Shown here: one piece after another, positions 36,812-44,389 of the stretch
Numbering within the stretch: position 1 is the first letter of the stretch
How the letters are laid out: each line of letters starts with the position of its first letter
DNA from: Pseudomonas guariconensis
Lineage (GTDB): Bacteria > Pseudomonadota > Gammaproteobacteria > Pseudomonadales > Pseudomonadaceae
DNA: 64,000 bases
Reading direction: 5' to 3'
Assembly: GCF_900102675.1 (NCBI RefSeq)
Contig: NZ_FMYX01000005.1
Location: 62,001 to 126,000 of the forward strand
The notes under the pieces: generated by a model
What the model was told of the DNA's origin: nothing
Databases searched by the model: none
The model's input: the letters and a program-made list of their open reading frames with translations, nothing else
Program-made: the position numbers and the translations under genes

Positions 36812-37170
36812 CAGAGTGTCACCACCTGGTCGAAACGGGCAATCAGGGCGGTCAGGCCTGCATCATCCAGCACCTCGACCGCCAGCTCCAGCGCGTCACC
36901 CGCCAGGCCGCGCTCGGCCAGGCTGTGGCCGCAGGCGAACAGTTCCTCGACACCGAACATCGGCAGCGCCTGGAGATTGGCAGCGAGATTTTTCTGTTGC
37001 AGTGCGCCAGGCTGCTGGCCGGGAGCGAGTTGGAATACGCCATCATCGAGAAAGAGCATGCCCAGGGGCAAATCGAAGGCGCCGCCGGCCAGGGCGATAT
37101 CCAGGGCCTCACGGGCGCTGGGGCCGTTCCAGGGCGCCTGGCGGCTGATGATCAACAGGGATTTGGCCAT
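36811..37170 (-). CDS. tusC: Sulfur relay protein TusC (DsrF family)
   Basis: 119 residues from MAKSLLIISRQAPWNGPSAR. It belongs to the DsrE/DsrF superfamily, with the core GMLFLDDGVFQLAPGQQP. TusC is the structural subunit of TusBCD. The start lies 1 bp beyond the tusD stop. Confidence 0.92.
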   Translation of the reverse strand: MAKSLLIISRQAPWNGPSAREALDIALAGGAFDLPLGMLFLDDGVFQLAPGQQPGALQQKNLAANLQALPMFGVEELFACGHSLAERGLAGDALELAVEVLDDAGLTALIARFDQVVTL

Positions 37171-37171
37171 C

Positions 37172-37564
37172 TCAATCACCTCCGAAGCAGACCAGGCGGT
37201 CGGCCACTTGTGCCGCCTCATGCAACTGGCCGAGGCCCGAAAGCTCCCAAGGGGCCGGCAGGTTCACGGCCGGGCGCTGGTAGCGGTTGGCTTCGCTCTC
37301 ATCCAGCACGCCTCGACGCAGGGCTGCGGCGATGCAGACCACGGCATCCAGCCGATGGCTATCGATGAAGTCGCGCCATTGGGCGGCAACGTCCAGTTCA
37401 TCTTGGGGGACAACGATATTGGCCGAGGCGCTGTGTACCCCGTCCTGGTAGAAGAACAGCCGGGCAATCTCGTGCCCAGCGGCCAGCGCTGCCTCGGCGA
37501 AACGCAGGGCGCGACGCGAGGAGGGCGCATGGGCCGGGGAAAAAACCGCGATGGCGAATTTCAT
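37172..37564 (-). CDS. tusD: Sulfur relay protein TusD (DsrE family)
   Basis: 130 residues from MKFAIAVFSPAHAPSSRRAL; the upstream open frame runs through a terminator and is not used. FFYQDGVHSAS and VVCIAAALRRGV follow the DsrE pattern, the latter holding the active Cys that accepts sulfur from TusA. It is the first gene of the tusDCBE-ybiB operon. Confidence 0.93.
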   Translation of the reverse strand: MKFAIAVFSPAHAPSSRRALRFAEAALAAGHEIARLFFYQDGVHSASANIVVPQDELDVAAQWRDFIDSHRLDAVVCIAAALRRGVLDESEANRYQRPAVNLPAPWELSGLGQLHEAAQVADRLVCFGGD

Positions 37565-37600
37565 GGAAAGCTCGTGCAAAGGGATGGGGCCATGATAAAG

Positions 37601-37634
37601 CAAAAAGCCCGCACCTGTCGGCGCGGGCTTTTTG
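37601..37634 (-). terminator. Terminator after the NCS2 permease gene
   Basis: A 12-bp inverted repeat CAAAAAGCCCGC / GCGGGCTTTTTG with a 10-nt loop ends the permease transcript just before tusD, giving the tus genes their own transcript. Confidence 0.88.
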
Positions 37635-37652
37635 GGCCAACGCAAGCATGCG

Positions 37653-39032
37653 TCAGGCCTGGCCCTTGCTCTCTGGCAGGAACCAATTCAGCACCAGGGC
37701 GCAGATGCCGCCGGTGGCCACGCCCGACTCCAGCACGTTACGCAGCGCCGCCGGCATGTGCGCGAGGAACTCCGGCACTTGTGCCACGCCCAGGCCTAGG
37801 GCCAGGGATACCGAGATGATGAGCAGTGCCCGACGGTCCAGGCGGGTGCTGGCCAGGATGTTGATACCCGACGCTGCTACCGCGCCGAACATCACCATGG
37901 CTGCGCCACCGAGCACTGGTTCAGGCACTGCCTGGATCACACCGGCAACGCTGGGGAACAGGCCCAGCAGCACCAGCATAAGGGCAATCCACACACCGAT
38001 ATGGCGACTGGCGATGCCGGTCAGCTGAATGACGCCGTTGTTCTGCGCAAAGATTGAGCTGGGGAAGGTATTGAACACGCCAGCTAACAGCGAGTTGGCA
38101 CCGTTGACCAGCACGCCACCCTTGATGCGCTGCATCCACAGCGGGCCTTCGACCGGTTGGCGCGAGACTTTGCTGGTGGCCGTGACGTCACCGATGGCTT
38201 CCAGCGAAGTCACCAGATAGATCACCAGCATCGGAATGAACAGGGCCCACGAGAAGCTCAGGCCAAAGTGCAGCGGCATCGGCACTTGGAACAGCGCGGC
38301 TTCATGCATGCCGGTGAAGTCCAGGCGGCCGAGGTAGCCGGCCAGGGCATAGCCCACGGCGAGGGCGATGACGATGGCGCAGCTGCGCATCCACACCACC
38401 GGAATGCGGTTGAGGATAACGATGATCGCCAGCACAACGCCCGACAGCAGCAGGTTCTCGCCGTTGGCGAAAGTGCCGTTACCCATGGCGGTGAAGCCGC
38501 CTCCCATGCTGATCAAGCCCACCTTGATCAGCGTAAGACCGATCATCAGCACCACGATGCCGGTCACCAGAGGGGTGATCAGGCGTTTGACGAACGGGAG
38601 GATGCGTGACACGCCCATCTCCACGAAGGAGCCGGCGATCACCACACCGAAAATTGCAGCCATCACGCTCTCTACCGGGGTGCCCTGCTTGACCATCAGC
38701 GCACCGCCTGCGATCAGCGGTCCGACGAAGTTGAAGCTGGTGCCCTGCACGATCAACAGCCCAGCGCCAAACGGCCCGAAGCGCTTGCACTGGACGAAGG
38801 TCGCGATACCGGAAATCACCAGCGACATGGAGACGATCAGGTTGGTATCACGCGGGGAAACCCCCAAAGCCTGGCAGATCAGCAGGCCAGGAGTGACGAT
38901 CGGGACGATGATCGCCAGCAGGTGCTGAAGTGCAGCCAGCAGGCCGATCAACGGCCTTGGCTTGTCCTCTAGACCGAGGACCAGTTCATTGGCAGGCGCC
39001 GTCGCGCCCGGCCCGTGTTCGATGGAACTCAT
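37653..39032 (-). CDS. NCS2 nucleobase (uracil/xanthine) permease
   Basis: 459 residues from ATG 39032 and 12-14 hydrophobic segments. The NCS2 signature QNNGVIQLTGIASRHIG and the acidic motif TSLEAIGDVTATS place it among xanthine/uric acid/uracil proton symporters (XanQ/UacT side rather than UraA by length and wording). The substrate is not decided by sequence alone. It is a monocistronic gene upstream of tusDCBE with its own terminator. Confidence 0.87.
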   Translation of the reverse strand: MSSIEHGPGATAPANELVLGLEDKPRPLIGLLAALQHLLAIIVPIVTPGLLICQALGVSPRDTNLIVSMSLVISGIATFVQCKRFGPFGAGLLIVQGTSFNFVGPLIAGGALMVKQGTPVESVMAAIFGVVIAGSFVEMGVSRILPFVKRLITPLVTGIVVLMIGLTLIKVGLISMGGGFTAMGNGTFANGENLLLSGVVLAIIVILNRIPVVWMRSCAIVIALAVGYALAGYLGRLDFTGMHEAALFQVPMPLHFGLSFSWALFIPMLVIYLVTSLEAIGDVTATSKVSRQPVEGPLWMQRIKGGVLVNGANSLLAGVFNTFPSSIFAQNNGVIQLTGIASRHIGVWIALMLVLLGLFPSVAGVIQAVPEPVLGGAAMVMFGAVAASGINILASTRLDRRALLIISVSLALGLGVAQVPEFLAHMPAALRNVLESGVATGGICALVLNWFLPESKGQA

Positions 39033-39225
39033 GGGAAGCTGCCCAGGATGAAAAAAGGAGCGCATTCTACGGGGCAAGACTGGATTGGGGTAGGGGGAAA
39101 TGCGTGAAGGCGGCCGTACCTGAGGCCTGACAGGTTATAGCAGGATAACGCATTGTCCATGTATTCGCAGGGCACTAGGCTGGCTGGCCCGCGGTGGGGT
39201 GTGCAGGAACTCGAAAGTCACCCAT

Positions 39226-39252
39226 AAAAAAACCCGCCGAAGCGGGCTTTTT
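39226..39252 (-). terminator. Terminator after the Bax inhibitor-1 gene
   Basis: On the minus strand CCCGC-TTCG-GCGGG is followed by seven T residues: a UUCG tetraloop hairpin with a strong U-run. It sits 16 bp past the stop. Confidence 0.88.
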
Positions 39253-39267
39253 CTAGTAGCAGGGCTA

Positions 39268-39939
39268 TCAGTCGTCACGGCCCATGATGCCGAACAGCTG
39301 CAACAGGCTGACGAACAGGTTGTAGATCGATACATACAGGCTGATGGTCGCCATGATGTAGTTGCGCTCACCACCGTGGATGATCGCACTCGTCTGGAAC
39401 AGGATGCAGACCGACGAGAACAGCACGAAGCCCGCGCTGATCGCCAGTTGCAGACCGCTGATCTGGAAGAAGAAGCTGGCCACGACAGCGCCCAGCAGCA
39501 CGAAGAAGCCAGCGGTGATGAAGCCGCTGAGGAAGCTCATGTCCTTACGGGTGACCAGCACGTAGGCCGACAGACCACCGAATACGAGGGCGGTCATCGC
39601 GAAGGCCGAGCTCACCACTTCGGCGCCGCCACTCATGCCCAGATAACGGTTGAGGATCGGGCCGAGGATGAAACCCATGAAGCCGGTGAGTGCGAAGGTG
39701 GAGACCAGACCCCAGACCGAATCACGCAGCTTGGCGGTGAGGAAGAACAGACCGTAGAAACCGATCAGTACCACGAACACGTTCGGGTAACCGACTCGCA
39801 TCTGTTGGGCCACGAATGCCATGACGCCGCTGAAGGCGAGGGTGAGCGCCAGCAGACTGTATGTGTTGCGCAGGACGCGGCTGACTTCCTGCTGCTCGGC
39901 CTGCTGGCCGTGGTGGACGGCATAATCCTGTTCGCGCAT
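39268..39939 (-). CDS. Bax inhibitor-1 / YccA family membrane protein
   Basis: 223 residues and seven hydrophobic segments. LAFSGVMAFVAQQMRVGYP, GFYGLFFLTAKLRDSVWG and the C-terminal SLYVSIYNLFVSLLQLFG identify the UPF0005/BI-1 family. The final LFGIMGRDD holds the acidic residues of the family's pH-sensing di-aspartyl site. E. coli YccA inhibits FtsH; the function here is unproven. It is a single-gene unit upstream of which lies tRNA-Ser. Confidence 0.9.
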   Translation of the reverse strand: MREQDYAVHHGQQAEQQEVSRVLRNTYSLLALTLAFSGVMAFVAQQMRVGYPNVFVVLIGFYGLFFLTAKLRDSVWGLVSTFALTGFMGFILGPILNRYLGMSGGAEVVSSAFAMTALVFGGLSAYVLVTRKDMSFLSGFITAGFFVLLGAVVASFFFQISGLQLAISAGFVLFSSVCILFQTSAIIHGGERNYIMATISLYVSIYNLFVSLLQLFGIMGRDD

Positions 39940-40029
39940 GGCGACACTCCTGTGGTGTGAATCTGTGGTTTCGAAACGAATGGTTGCAATGAGGATACCA
40001 GAGCAGCTGCAAGCCGCGACACAGAGAGT

Positions 40030-40057
40030 TTGACAGCTTGTTTCATTACGGTATGAT
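40030..40057 (+). promoter_or_regulatory. Sigma-70-type promoter of tRNA-Ser
   Basis: TTGACA at 40030-40035 and TATGAT at 40052-40057, 16 nt apart, stand 21 bp upstream of the mature tRNA start. This is a near-consensus promoter in the right place for a short tRNA precursor. Confidence 0.75.
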
Positions 40058-40078
40058 TGCGGCCGAAAAATTGATCCT

Positions 40079-40166
40079 GGAAGCGTGGCCGAGTGGTTTA
40101 AGGCAACGGTCTTGAAAACCGTCGATGGGCAACTATCCTAGAGTTCGAATCTCTACGCTTCCGCCA
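40079..40166 (+). tRNA. tRNA-Ser (anticodon UGA)
   Basis: 88 nt including an encoded CCA. The acceptor arm GGAAGCG pairs with CGCTTCC, the anticodon loop CTTGAAA has TGA at 40113-40115, a long variable arm typical of tRNA-Ser is present, and the T-arm carries GTTCGAATC. It decodes UCA (and with modification other UCN) codons. It is flanked by its own promoter and terminator. Confidence 0.97.
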
Positions 40167-40171
40167 CATTC

Positions 40172-40199
40172 AAAGCCCTGATTATTCAGGGCTTTTTGC
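40172..40199 (+). terminator. Terminator of tRNA-Ser
   Basis: A perfect 10-bp stem AAAGCCCTGA / TCAGGGCTTT with a TTAT loop and T-run begins 6 bp past the CCA end. Confidence 0.88.
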
Positions 40200-40200
40200 A

Positions 40201-40667
40201 TTTCTGGGGTAGGCAAATCATTGCTGAGCCCATGCCGCCACTCATCCCCTGCAGGCCCCGGACCAGGGTCGGCACCTCGAATCCTTGACCGACCCAGTAT
40301 GACGCTCGGCCACGATGGCCTAGCGCTCGTGTGCAGTCGTGAAGATCAGACTGTTTTCGAAATTTTCCGCAACGATGAGTCCTTGGTTCGAGGTCATGCT
40401 GTTCGAGCGTGATGCGCCGCTTGAGTTGGTGGATTATGCCCGCTAATTGCTTGGGTAGATCGTGCCGTATATTCAAGAACGAGTGCCATTCGTTGTATAG
40501 AACGAGGTGATTTCGTTTCTATAGCGAATTGAAATAGATGAGCTTTTTTACGCGCCAAACACCAACGGAGGGTGTAGGCTCGAAAATCGAACCGCAGTAA
40601 TTATTTCAAAAAAGGGGCAGTGTGGGTCCGAACCTATCCATTTCAGTGGGGTGGCCGGAGATTTCAC
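40201..40667. other. Non-coding stretch after tRNA-Ser
   Basis: 467 bp with no ORF I can support; the longest minus-strand frame ends inside the tRNA terminator. From about 40460 the base composition becomes more AT-rich, consistent with promoter DNA for the lipoprotein gene or a decayed insertion beside the tRNA. Confidence 0.4.
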
Positions 40668-41051
40668 ATGAACAGTTCCATAACGCCTAGAACGCTGGCG
40701 CATGGCGCGCTGCTGTCGGTCCTTGCGGGTTTCTTCGCTGTTGGCTGTACACACGATCCTGATATCCGCATGGGGCACGACAATTCCTCGGGCTACACGG
40801 GGAAAAACCCATCGGCTTACTTAAGTTGTGTGAAGAGTGAGCTCCCGGCAAGCGCGAAGACGTATACGCAAGAGCATCAGGACGTGCTCGCGCTATATGT
40901 CGACAGTACCGACCCGAACCAGGCAACTGGCCTTGTCGAAGTCAAGGGTTCAGGGCAGGAGCATCAATATCTGGCATACCAGCGAGATGCCTGGTACGAC
41001 CAAGGCCGTTTGCTCGATGCGGCGCTGATGTGTTCTAGAGCCAGTCTCTGA
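40668..41051 (+). CDS. Putative lipoprotein of unknown function
   Basis: 127 residues from ATG 40668 with CCGGAG 7 nt upstream. A type II signal peptide ends at LAGFFAVGC, the lipobox Cys being about residue 31. The mature part, THDPDIRMGHDNSSGY then a Tyr/Gln-rich region, has only two further Cys and no recognised domain. The residue after the Cys is Thr, predicting outer-membrane sorting. It is followed by a strong terminator, so monocistronic. I do not recognise a family. Confidence 0.7.
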   Translation: MNSSITPRTLAHGALLSVLAGFFAVGCTHDPDIRMGHDNSSGYTGKNPSAYLSCVKSELPASAKTYTQEHQDVLALYVDSTDPNQATGLVEVKGSGQEHQYLAYQRDAWYDQGRLLDAALMCSRASL

Positions 41052-41068
41052 ATATCCTCCCCCTCATC

Positions 41069-41093
41069 AAGCCCAGCCTGAGCTGGGCTTTTT
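41069..41093 (+). terminator. Terminator after the lipoprotein gene
   Basis: A perfect 9-bp stem AAGCCCAGC-CTGA-GCTGGGCTT is followed by TTT, 18 bp past the lipoprotein stop and just before the convergent holin gene. Confidence 0.85.
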
Positions 41094-41112
41094 GTATCGC
41101 CGTTGCGCAGCG

Positions 41113-41427
41113 TCAGGGCAACGGCTTTTTCTGAACGAAGAACTTGATGACTGCGGCACGTATGCCTTCGACGCCGAGCAGTCCGATCACGCCGCCAAAG
41201 AAGGGTGCGGTTTCGCTTGGCACGCCGATCAGCGAAAGGCCATGACTTGCAGCGAGTGCGAGGGCGCCGCACAAGGGGGCTTCGATCAGCATTCGTCGCA
41301 GCGAGCCGCCCCCATAAATTACGCGTAACGCTGCGATGATTAAGGCCAAGAGGCCTGCGTACAGCCCTGGCCAGTTATCTTGAAGCCAGCGTTCGAGCCA
41401 GGCCCAGGCCTCAGGTCGATCAATCAT
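41113..41427 (-). CDS. Lambda-type (S-family) phage holin, stand-alone
   Basis: 104 residues from MIDRPEAWAWLERWLQDNWP with AGGAAG 9 nt upstream. Three hydrophobic segments with the family spacing (LYAGLLALIIAALRVIYGGG, then RMLIEAPLCGALALAASHG, then FFGGVIGLLGVEGI) and a Lys-rich C-terminus match lambda S-type holins. Such proteins open the inner membrane for phage endolysin. No endolysin, spanin or other phage gene is next to it. It may be a prophage remnant near tRNA-Ser or a domesticated holin. Confidence 0.75.
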   Translation of the reverse strand: MIDRPEAWAWLERWLQDNWPGLYAGLLALIIAALRVIYGGGSLRRMLIEAPLCGALALAASHGLSLIGVPSETAPFFGGVIGLLGVEGIRAAVIKFFVQKKPLP

Positions 41428-41697
41428 GATTGCACACTTCCTCATGGCCATTCGGTTGTGGCTGGTCTGGGCAATCAAGACCGGCAATGTTTTTCGTGAA
41501 GCTACAGGCAGGGCGGGGCATGGAGGTGTCCTTTTAACGGCGCGATATCGCCTTGATGTCGGCATGGTCTGCAGCGGCTCGAAAATCGACAATCCGCAGA
41601 TGTTCTAGGACTGGCGCTTCATGGCGCGCTTCATGTCTTTCCGTTTGTGTACATCGACGGCACACTCTGCGTTCGTTTGCCCTCAGATGAGCCAACC

Positions 41698-42471
41698 ATG
41701 ATCGATATTCACAATGTGACCGCCTTCCAGCAGCAGACCCGCGTGCTCGATGGGTTTTCCCTGCACATCGGCGAAGGCGAGAAAGTCGCCATTCTGGGCC
41801 CCAACGGTGCCGGCAAGAGCACGTTGCTCAAGCTGATCACCCGAGAGCTCTACCCGGTGGAGCGCGAAGGCAGCCACTTGCGCCTGTTCGGGAGCGAGAC
41901 GGTCAATCTGTGGGCGCTGCGAAGCCGCATCGGCTTCATCTCTCAAGACCTGCAGGATGATTACACACCCTATACCCAGGCCCTGGATGTGGTGGTTTCC
42001 GGTTTCTTTGGTGCCATTGGCGCCCATGGCCATCTGCAGCCGAGCGATGAGCAGCGCGAGCGGGCGCGTCAGTTGCTATCAGTCGTCGAGATGGCCGAAT
42101 ACGAGCAGACCATGTTCCAGCGGCTGTCCACCGGCCAGCGACGCAGGCTTCTGTTGGCACGGGCGTTGGTCCATCAGCCGCGAGCGCTGATTCTCGACGA
42201 GCCGGCCAATGGCTTGGACATGGGCGCCAGCCTGGGCATGCTCAACCTGTTGCGGCGCTTCTGCGGTGAAGACCATGCGATGATCATTACCACTCACCAT
42301 ATCGACGAAATCATTCCCGAGATCGAGCGTGTGGTGTTGCTCGAGAAGGGACGCATCATCGCCGATGGTCCCAAGGCCGAAGTGCTGACCAGCGAACGCT
42401 TGTCCGCCCTCTACCAGACGCAGCTGCGCATCACCGAACAGGATGGCTGGTACCGCTGCTGGCATGCGTGA
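41698..42471 (+). CDS. Stand-alone ABC transporter ATP-binding protein
   Basis: 257 residues from ATG 41698. It has Walker A GPNGAGKSTLLKLI, Q-loop FISQDLQ, signature LSTGQRRRLLLARAL (Thr in place of the usual second Ser/Gly of LSGGQ), Walker B ALILDEPANGLD and H-loop TTHHIDEI. No membrane or binding protein is nearby, so its partner is unknown. The wording resembles the YlmA/ModF-like group of single-domain ATPases. Confidence 0.88.
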   Translation: MIDIHNVTAFQQQTRVLDGFSLHIGEGEKVAILGPNGAGKSTLLKLITRELYPVEREGSHLRLFGSETVNLWALRSRIGFISQDLQDDYTPYTQALDVVVSGFFGAIGAHGHLQPSDEQRERARQLLSVVEMAEYEQTMFQRLSTGQRRRLLLARALVHQPRALILDEPANGLDMGASLGMLNLLRRFCGEDHAMIITTHHIDEIIPEIERVVLLEKGRIIADGPKAEVLTSERLSALYQTQLRITEQDGWYRCWHA

Positions 42472-42798
42472 GCTCCACTGGCCTGTCTTACCCGCGCCCT
42501 TTGTAGCCACCTCTGGCATTTTCCCGAAGGGCGGGGCTTCCCCTGACCGATCTCTGCACCCAATAACCGGATAACCGGTCATTGACTCTCCAGTGTGGAA
42601 AACTAATCTCATGACGTGGGAAAAATTCCCACAAAATAAAAACGCTGACTGGCATAGAAGGGAACGTGCACGAGTTACTGCACCTTCATCACCAAGGAGC
42701 GGCCGCTGGTTGGCTGGTTGCCCGCAAGGCAGCTGGAGTTCATTGGTTGTTGCGTTCGATTTGAGTACGGAAATGCAACTCTGAAGCGGAGATTCGTC
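42472..42798 (+). promoter_or_regulatory. Upstream region of the envelope locus
   Basis: 327 bp without a gene. It holds a tandem 8-bp repeat ATAACCGG-ATAACCGG (42563-42578), a possible promoter TTGACT-N16-TAATCT (42582-42609), and a perfect dyad GTGGGAA-AAA-TTCCCAC at 42616-42632, just downstream of the presumed -10. The dyad would lie near the transcription start and is a candidate operator. Assignments are by eye. Confidence 0.45.
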
Positions 42799-43386
42799 AT
42801 GCTGCTCAAAAAATGCTTGTTGGCGCTGGCCATCGGTGGCGTCCTTTCGGCATCGCTGGCATTGGTGCCTGACTCGATTAGTGATTTCTCCAGCGCATAC
42901 GCCAAGGATGGCGGCGGAGGTGGCGGTCATGGTGGCGGCGGTGGTGGCCACGGCGGTGGTGGTGGTGGTGGTGGCGGTGGCCATGGCGGAGGTGGTGGCG
43001 GTCATGGCGGCGGTGGCCATGGCGGAGGTGGTGGCGGTCATGGCGGCGGTGGCCACGGTGGCGGCGGAGGCGGTCATGGTGGCGGCAGCGGTGGGGGCCA
43101 TGGTGGTAGTGGTGGTGGCCACGGTGGCTCAGGTCACGGGGGCGATGGAGGCCATAGCGGTAACAGTGGCCATGGCAATTCGGGGCGTGGCAGCGATGAC
43201 GGTGGTACCCATGGTGTCGGCCACGGTGCCGATGATGGTGCCAACCACGATGCTGGCGGGCCTCATGGTGTCGGCCATGGCGCAGATGATGGTCCTAACC
43301 ACGACGTGGGCGACGATCACGGTGTAGGCCGCGGCGCCGATGATGGCCCCGATCATGATGTTGGTGATGATCGTGGCGGTGCCTGA
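42799..43386 (+). CDS. Secreted Gly/His-rich repeat protein
   Basis: 195 residues from ATG 42799 with GCGGAG 7 nt upstream. A Sec signal peptide (LLKKCLLALAIGGVLSASLA) is followed by a probable cleavage after SSAYA. Residues about 37-115 are (G)n-H repeats such as HGGGGGGHGGGG; the second half becomes acidic, with GVGHGADDG(P/A)NHD repeats. Such a composition could bind Ni, Zn or Cu, or form a flexible extracellular filler; this is inference. First gene of a four-gene locus. No enzyme domain. Confidence 0.75.
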   Translation: MLLKKCLLALAIGGVLSASLALVPDSISDFSSAYAKDGGGGGGHGGGGGGHGGGGGGGGGGHGGGGGGHGGGGHGGGGGGHGGGGHGGGGGGHGGGSGGGHGGSGGGHGGSGHGGDGGHSGNSGHGNSGRGSDDGGTHGVGHGADDGANHDAGGPHGVGHGADDGPNHDVGDDHGVGRGADDGPDHDVGDDRGGA

Positions 43387-43404
43387 CCGCTGAACCTCGG
43401 AAGC

Positions 43405-43430
43405 CGAAACCCGGAGCGATCCGGGTTTCG
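43405..43430 (+). terminator. Strong hairpin after the Gly/His-rich gene
   Basis: A perfect 11-bp stem CGAAACCCGGA-GCGA-TCCGGGTTTCG with a GNRA tetraloop, 18 bp past the stop. No T-run follows, so it may stabilise the 3' end or attenuate rather than fully stop transcription into the DUF6502 gene. Confidence 0.5.
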
Positions 43431-43534
43431 CATCGACGAGGCGGGTCCTGAACGGTTGTGATGTGCAGGGCAAGGTGCTCGAATGTACCGCCCATGAACA
43501 CCGTGCGCTCCCCCTTGGTTAAGGAAGCTTTGCA

Positions 43535-44389
43535 ATGCATCTGCCCACTCTACCGCCCTCCCTGTTACCGGCATTGCGCTCTGTGATGCGGCCATTGGTG
43601 CGGTTGATGCTGAGAAAGGGAGTGACCTTCAGTAGCTTCGTCAACCTGCTCAAGGAGGTCTTCGTAGAGGTTGCTGAGCGCGAGTTCCGTCTCGATGGAA
43701 AACCGCCCAGCGACAGTCGGATCAGTCTGCTGACAGGGGTTCACCGCAAGGACGTCCGGCGCTTGCGGTCCCAGGTCCTGGAGGACGAGGCCAGCCTGCC
43801 GGAAGCAGTATCTTTTGGCGCGCATCTGGTGAGTATCTGGCTGAACCACGAGCCATTCTGTGAACAACCCGGCGAACCTCGGGCATTGCCGCGTTTGGCC
43901 AGTGTGGGCGGCGAACGGTCATTCGATGCCTTGGTCGCGTCGCTGAGCACGGATATCCGCGCCCGTGTCGTGCTGGATGAGTGGCTCCGCCTAGGGGTCG
44001 TGAGCGTCGATGAAGACGATCAGGTCCATTTGCAGACCCGAGCATTCATCCCTCAGCGCGGCTTCGAGGAAAAGATCGCCTATTTTCGGCACAACTTGCA
44101 TGACCATGCCTGCGCCGCTGTACATAACCTGACCGATGCAGGCGAGCCGTTCTTCGAGCGCAGCGTGCACTACGACAGCTTGTCCCAGGCGGGTGTCCAG
44201 CAGCTCAGAGACGCCGTGCGTACCGATGGCATGCAGCTCCTGCTCACGCTCAACCAGCTGGCCGCCGAGCTCGAGGAGCGCGAACAGCCGCCGGCTGAGG
44301 TCCGTCAGCGCATCACCGTCGGCCTTTATTTCTACGCCGAACCCAGCCCGCCCGAGGCCGCGTCCGCGACCAAGGCCAGTAAGCCATGA
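43535..44389 (+). CDS. DUF6502 family protein
   Basis: 284 residues, no signal peptide, probably cytoplasmic. AAGGAAG lies 8 nt before the ATG. The N-terminal third (VTFSSFVNLLKEVFVEVAER, then SRISLLTGVHRKDVRRLR) looks like a winged or simple HTH; the rest is helical and family-specific. I match it to DUF6502 from memory of the family pattern. Its stop overlaps the start of the DUF5666 gene by 4 bp, so the two are coupled. A regulatory role is suggested by the HTH but unproven. Confidence 0.75.
   Translation: MHLPTLPPSLLPALRSVMRPLVRLMLRKGVTFSSFVNLLKEVFVEVAEREFRLDGKPPSDSRISLLTGVHRKDVRRLRSQVLEDEASLPEAVSFGAHLVSIWLNHEPFCEQPGEPRALPRLASVGGERSFDALVASLSTDIRARVVLDEWLRLGVVSVDEDDQVHLQTRAFIPQRGFEEKIAYFRHNLHDHACAAVHNLTDAGEPFFERSVHYDSLSQAGVQQLRDAVRTDGMQLLLTLNQLAAELEEREQPPAEVRQRITVGLYFYAEPSPPEAASATKASKP

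Noticed and set aside
40186..40476. 96-codon minus-strand frame after tRNA-Ser
   Set aside because: Its end lies within the tRNA terminator, it has no ribosome binding site, and no family is recognisable.
42079..43122. Minus-strand frame rich in Ala/Thr opposite the ABC ATPase and Gly/His gene
   Set aside because: Composition is the complement of GGT/GGC-CAT repeats and it crosses two real genes.
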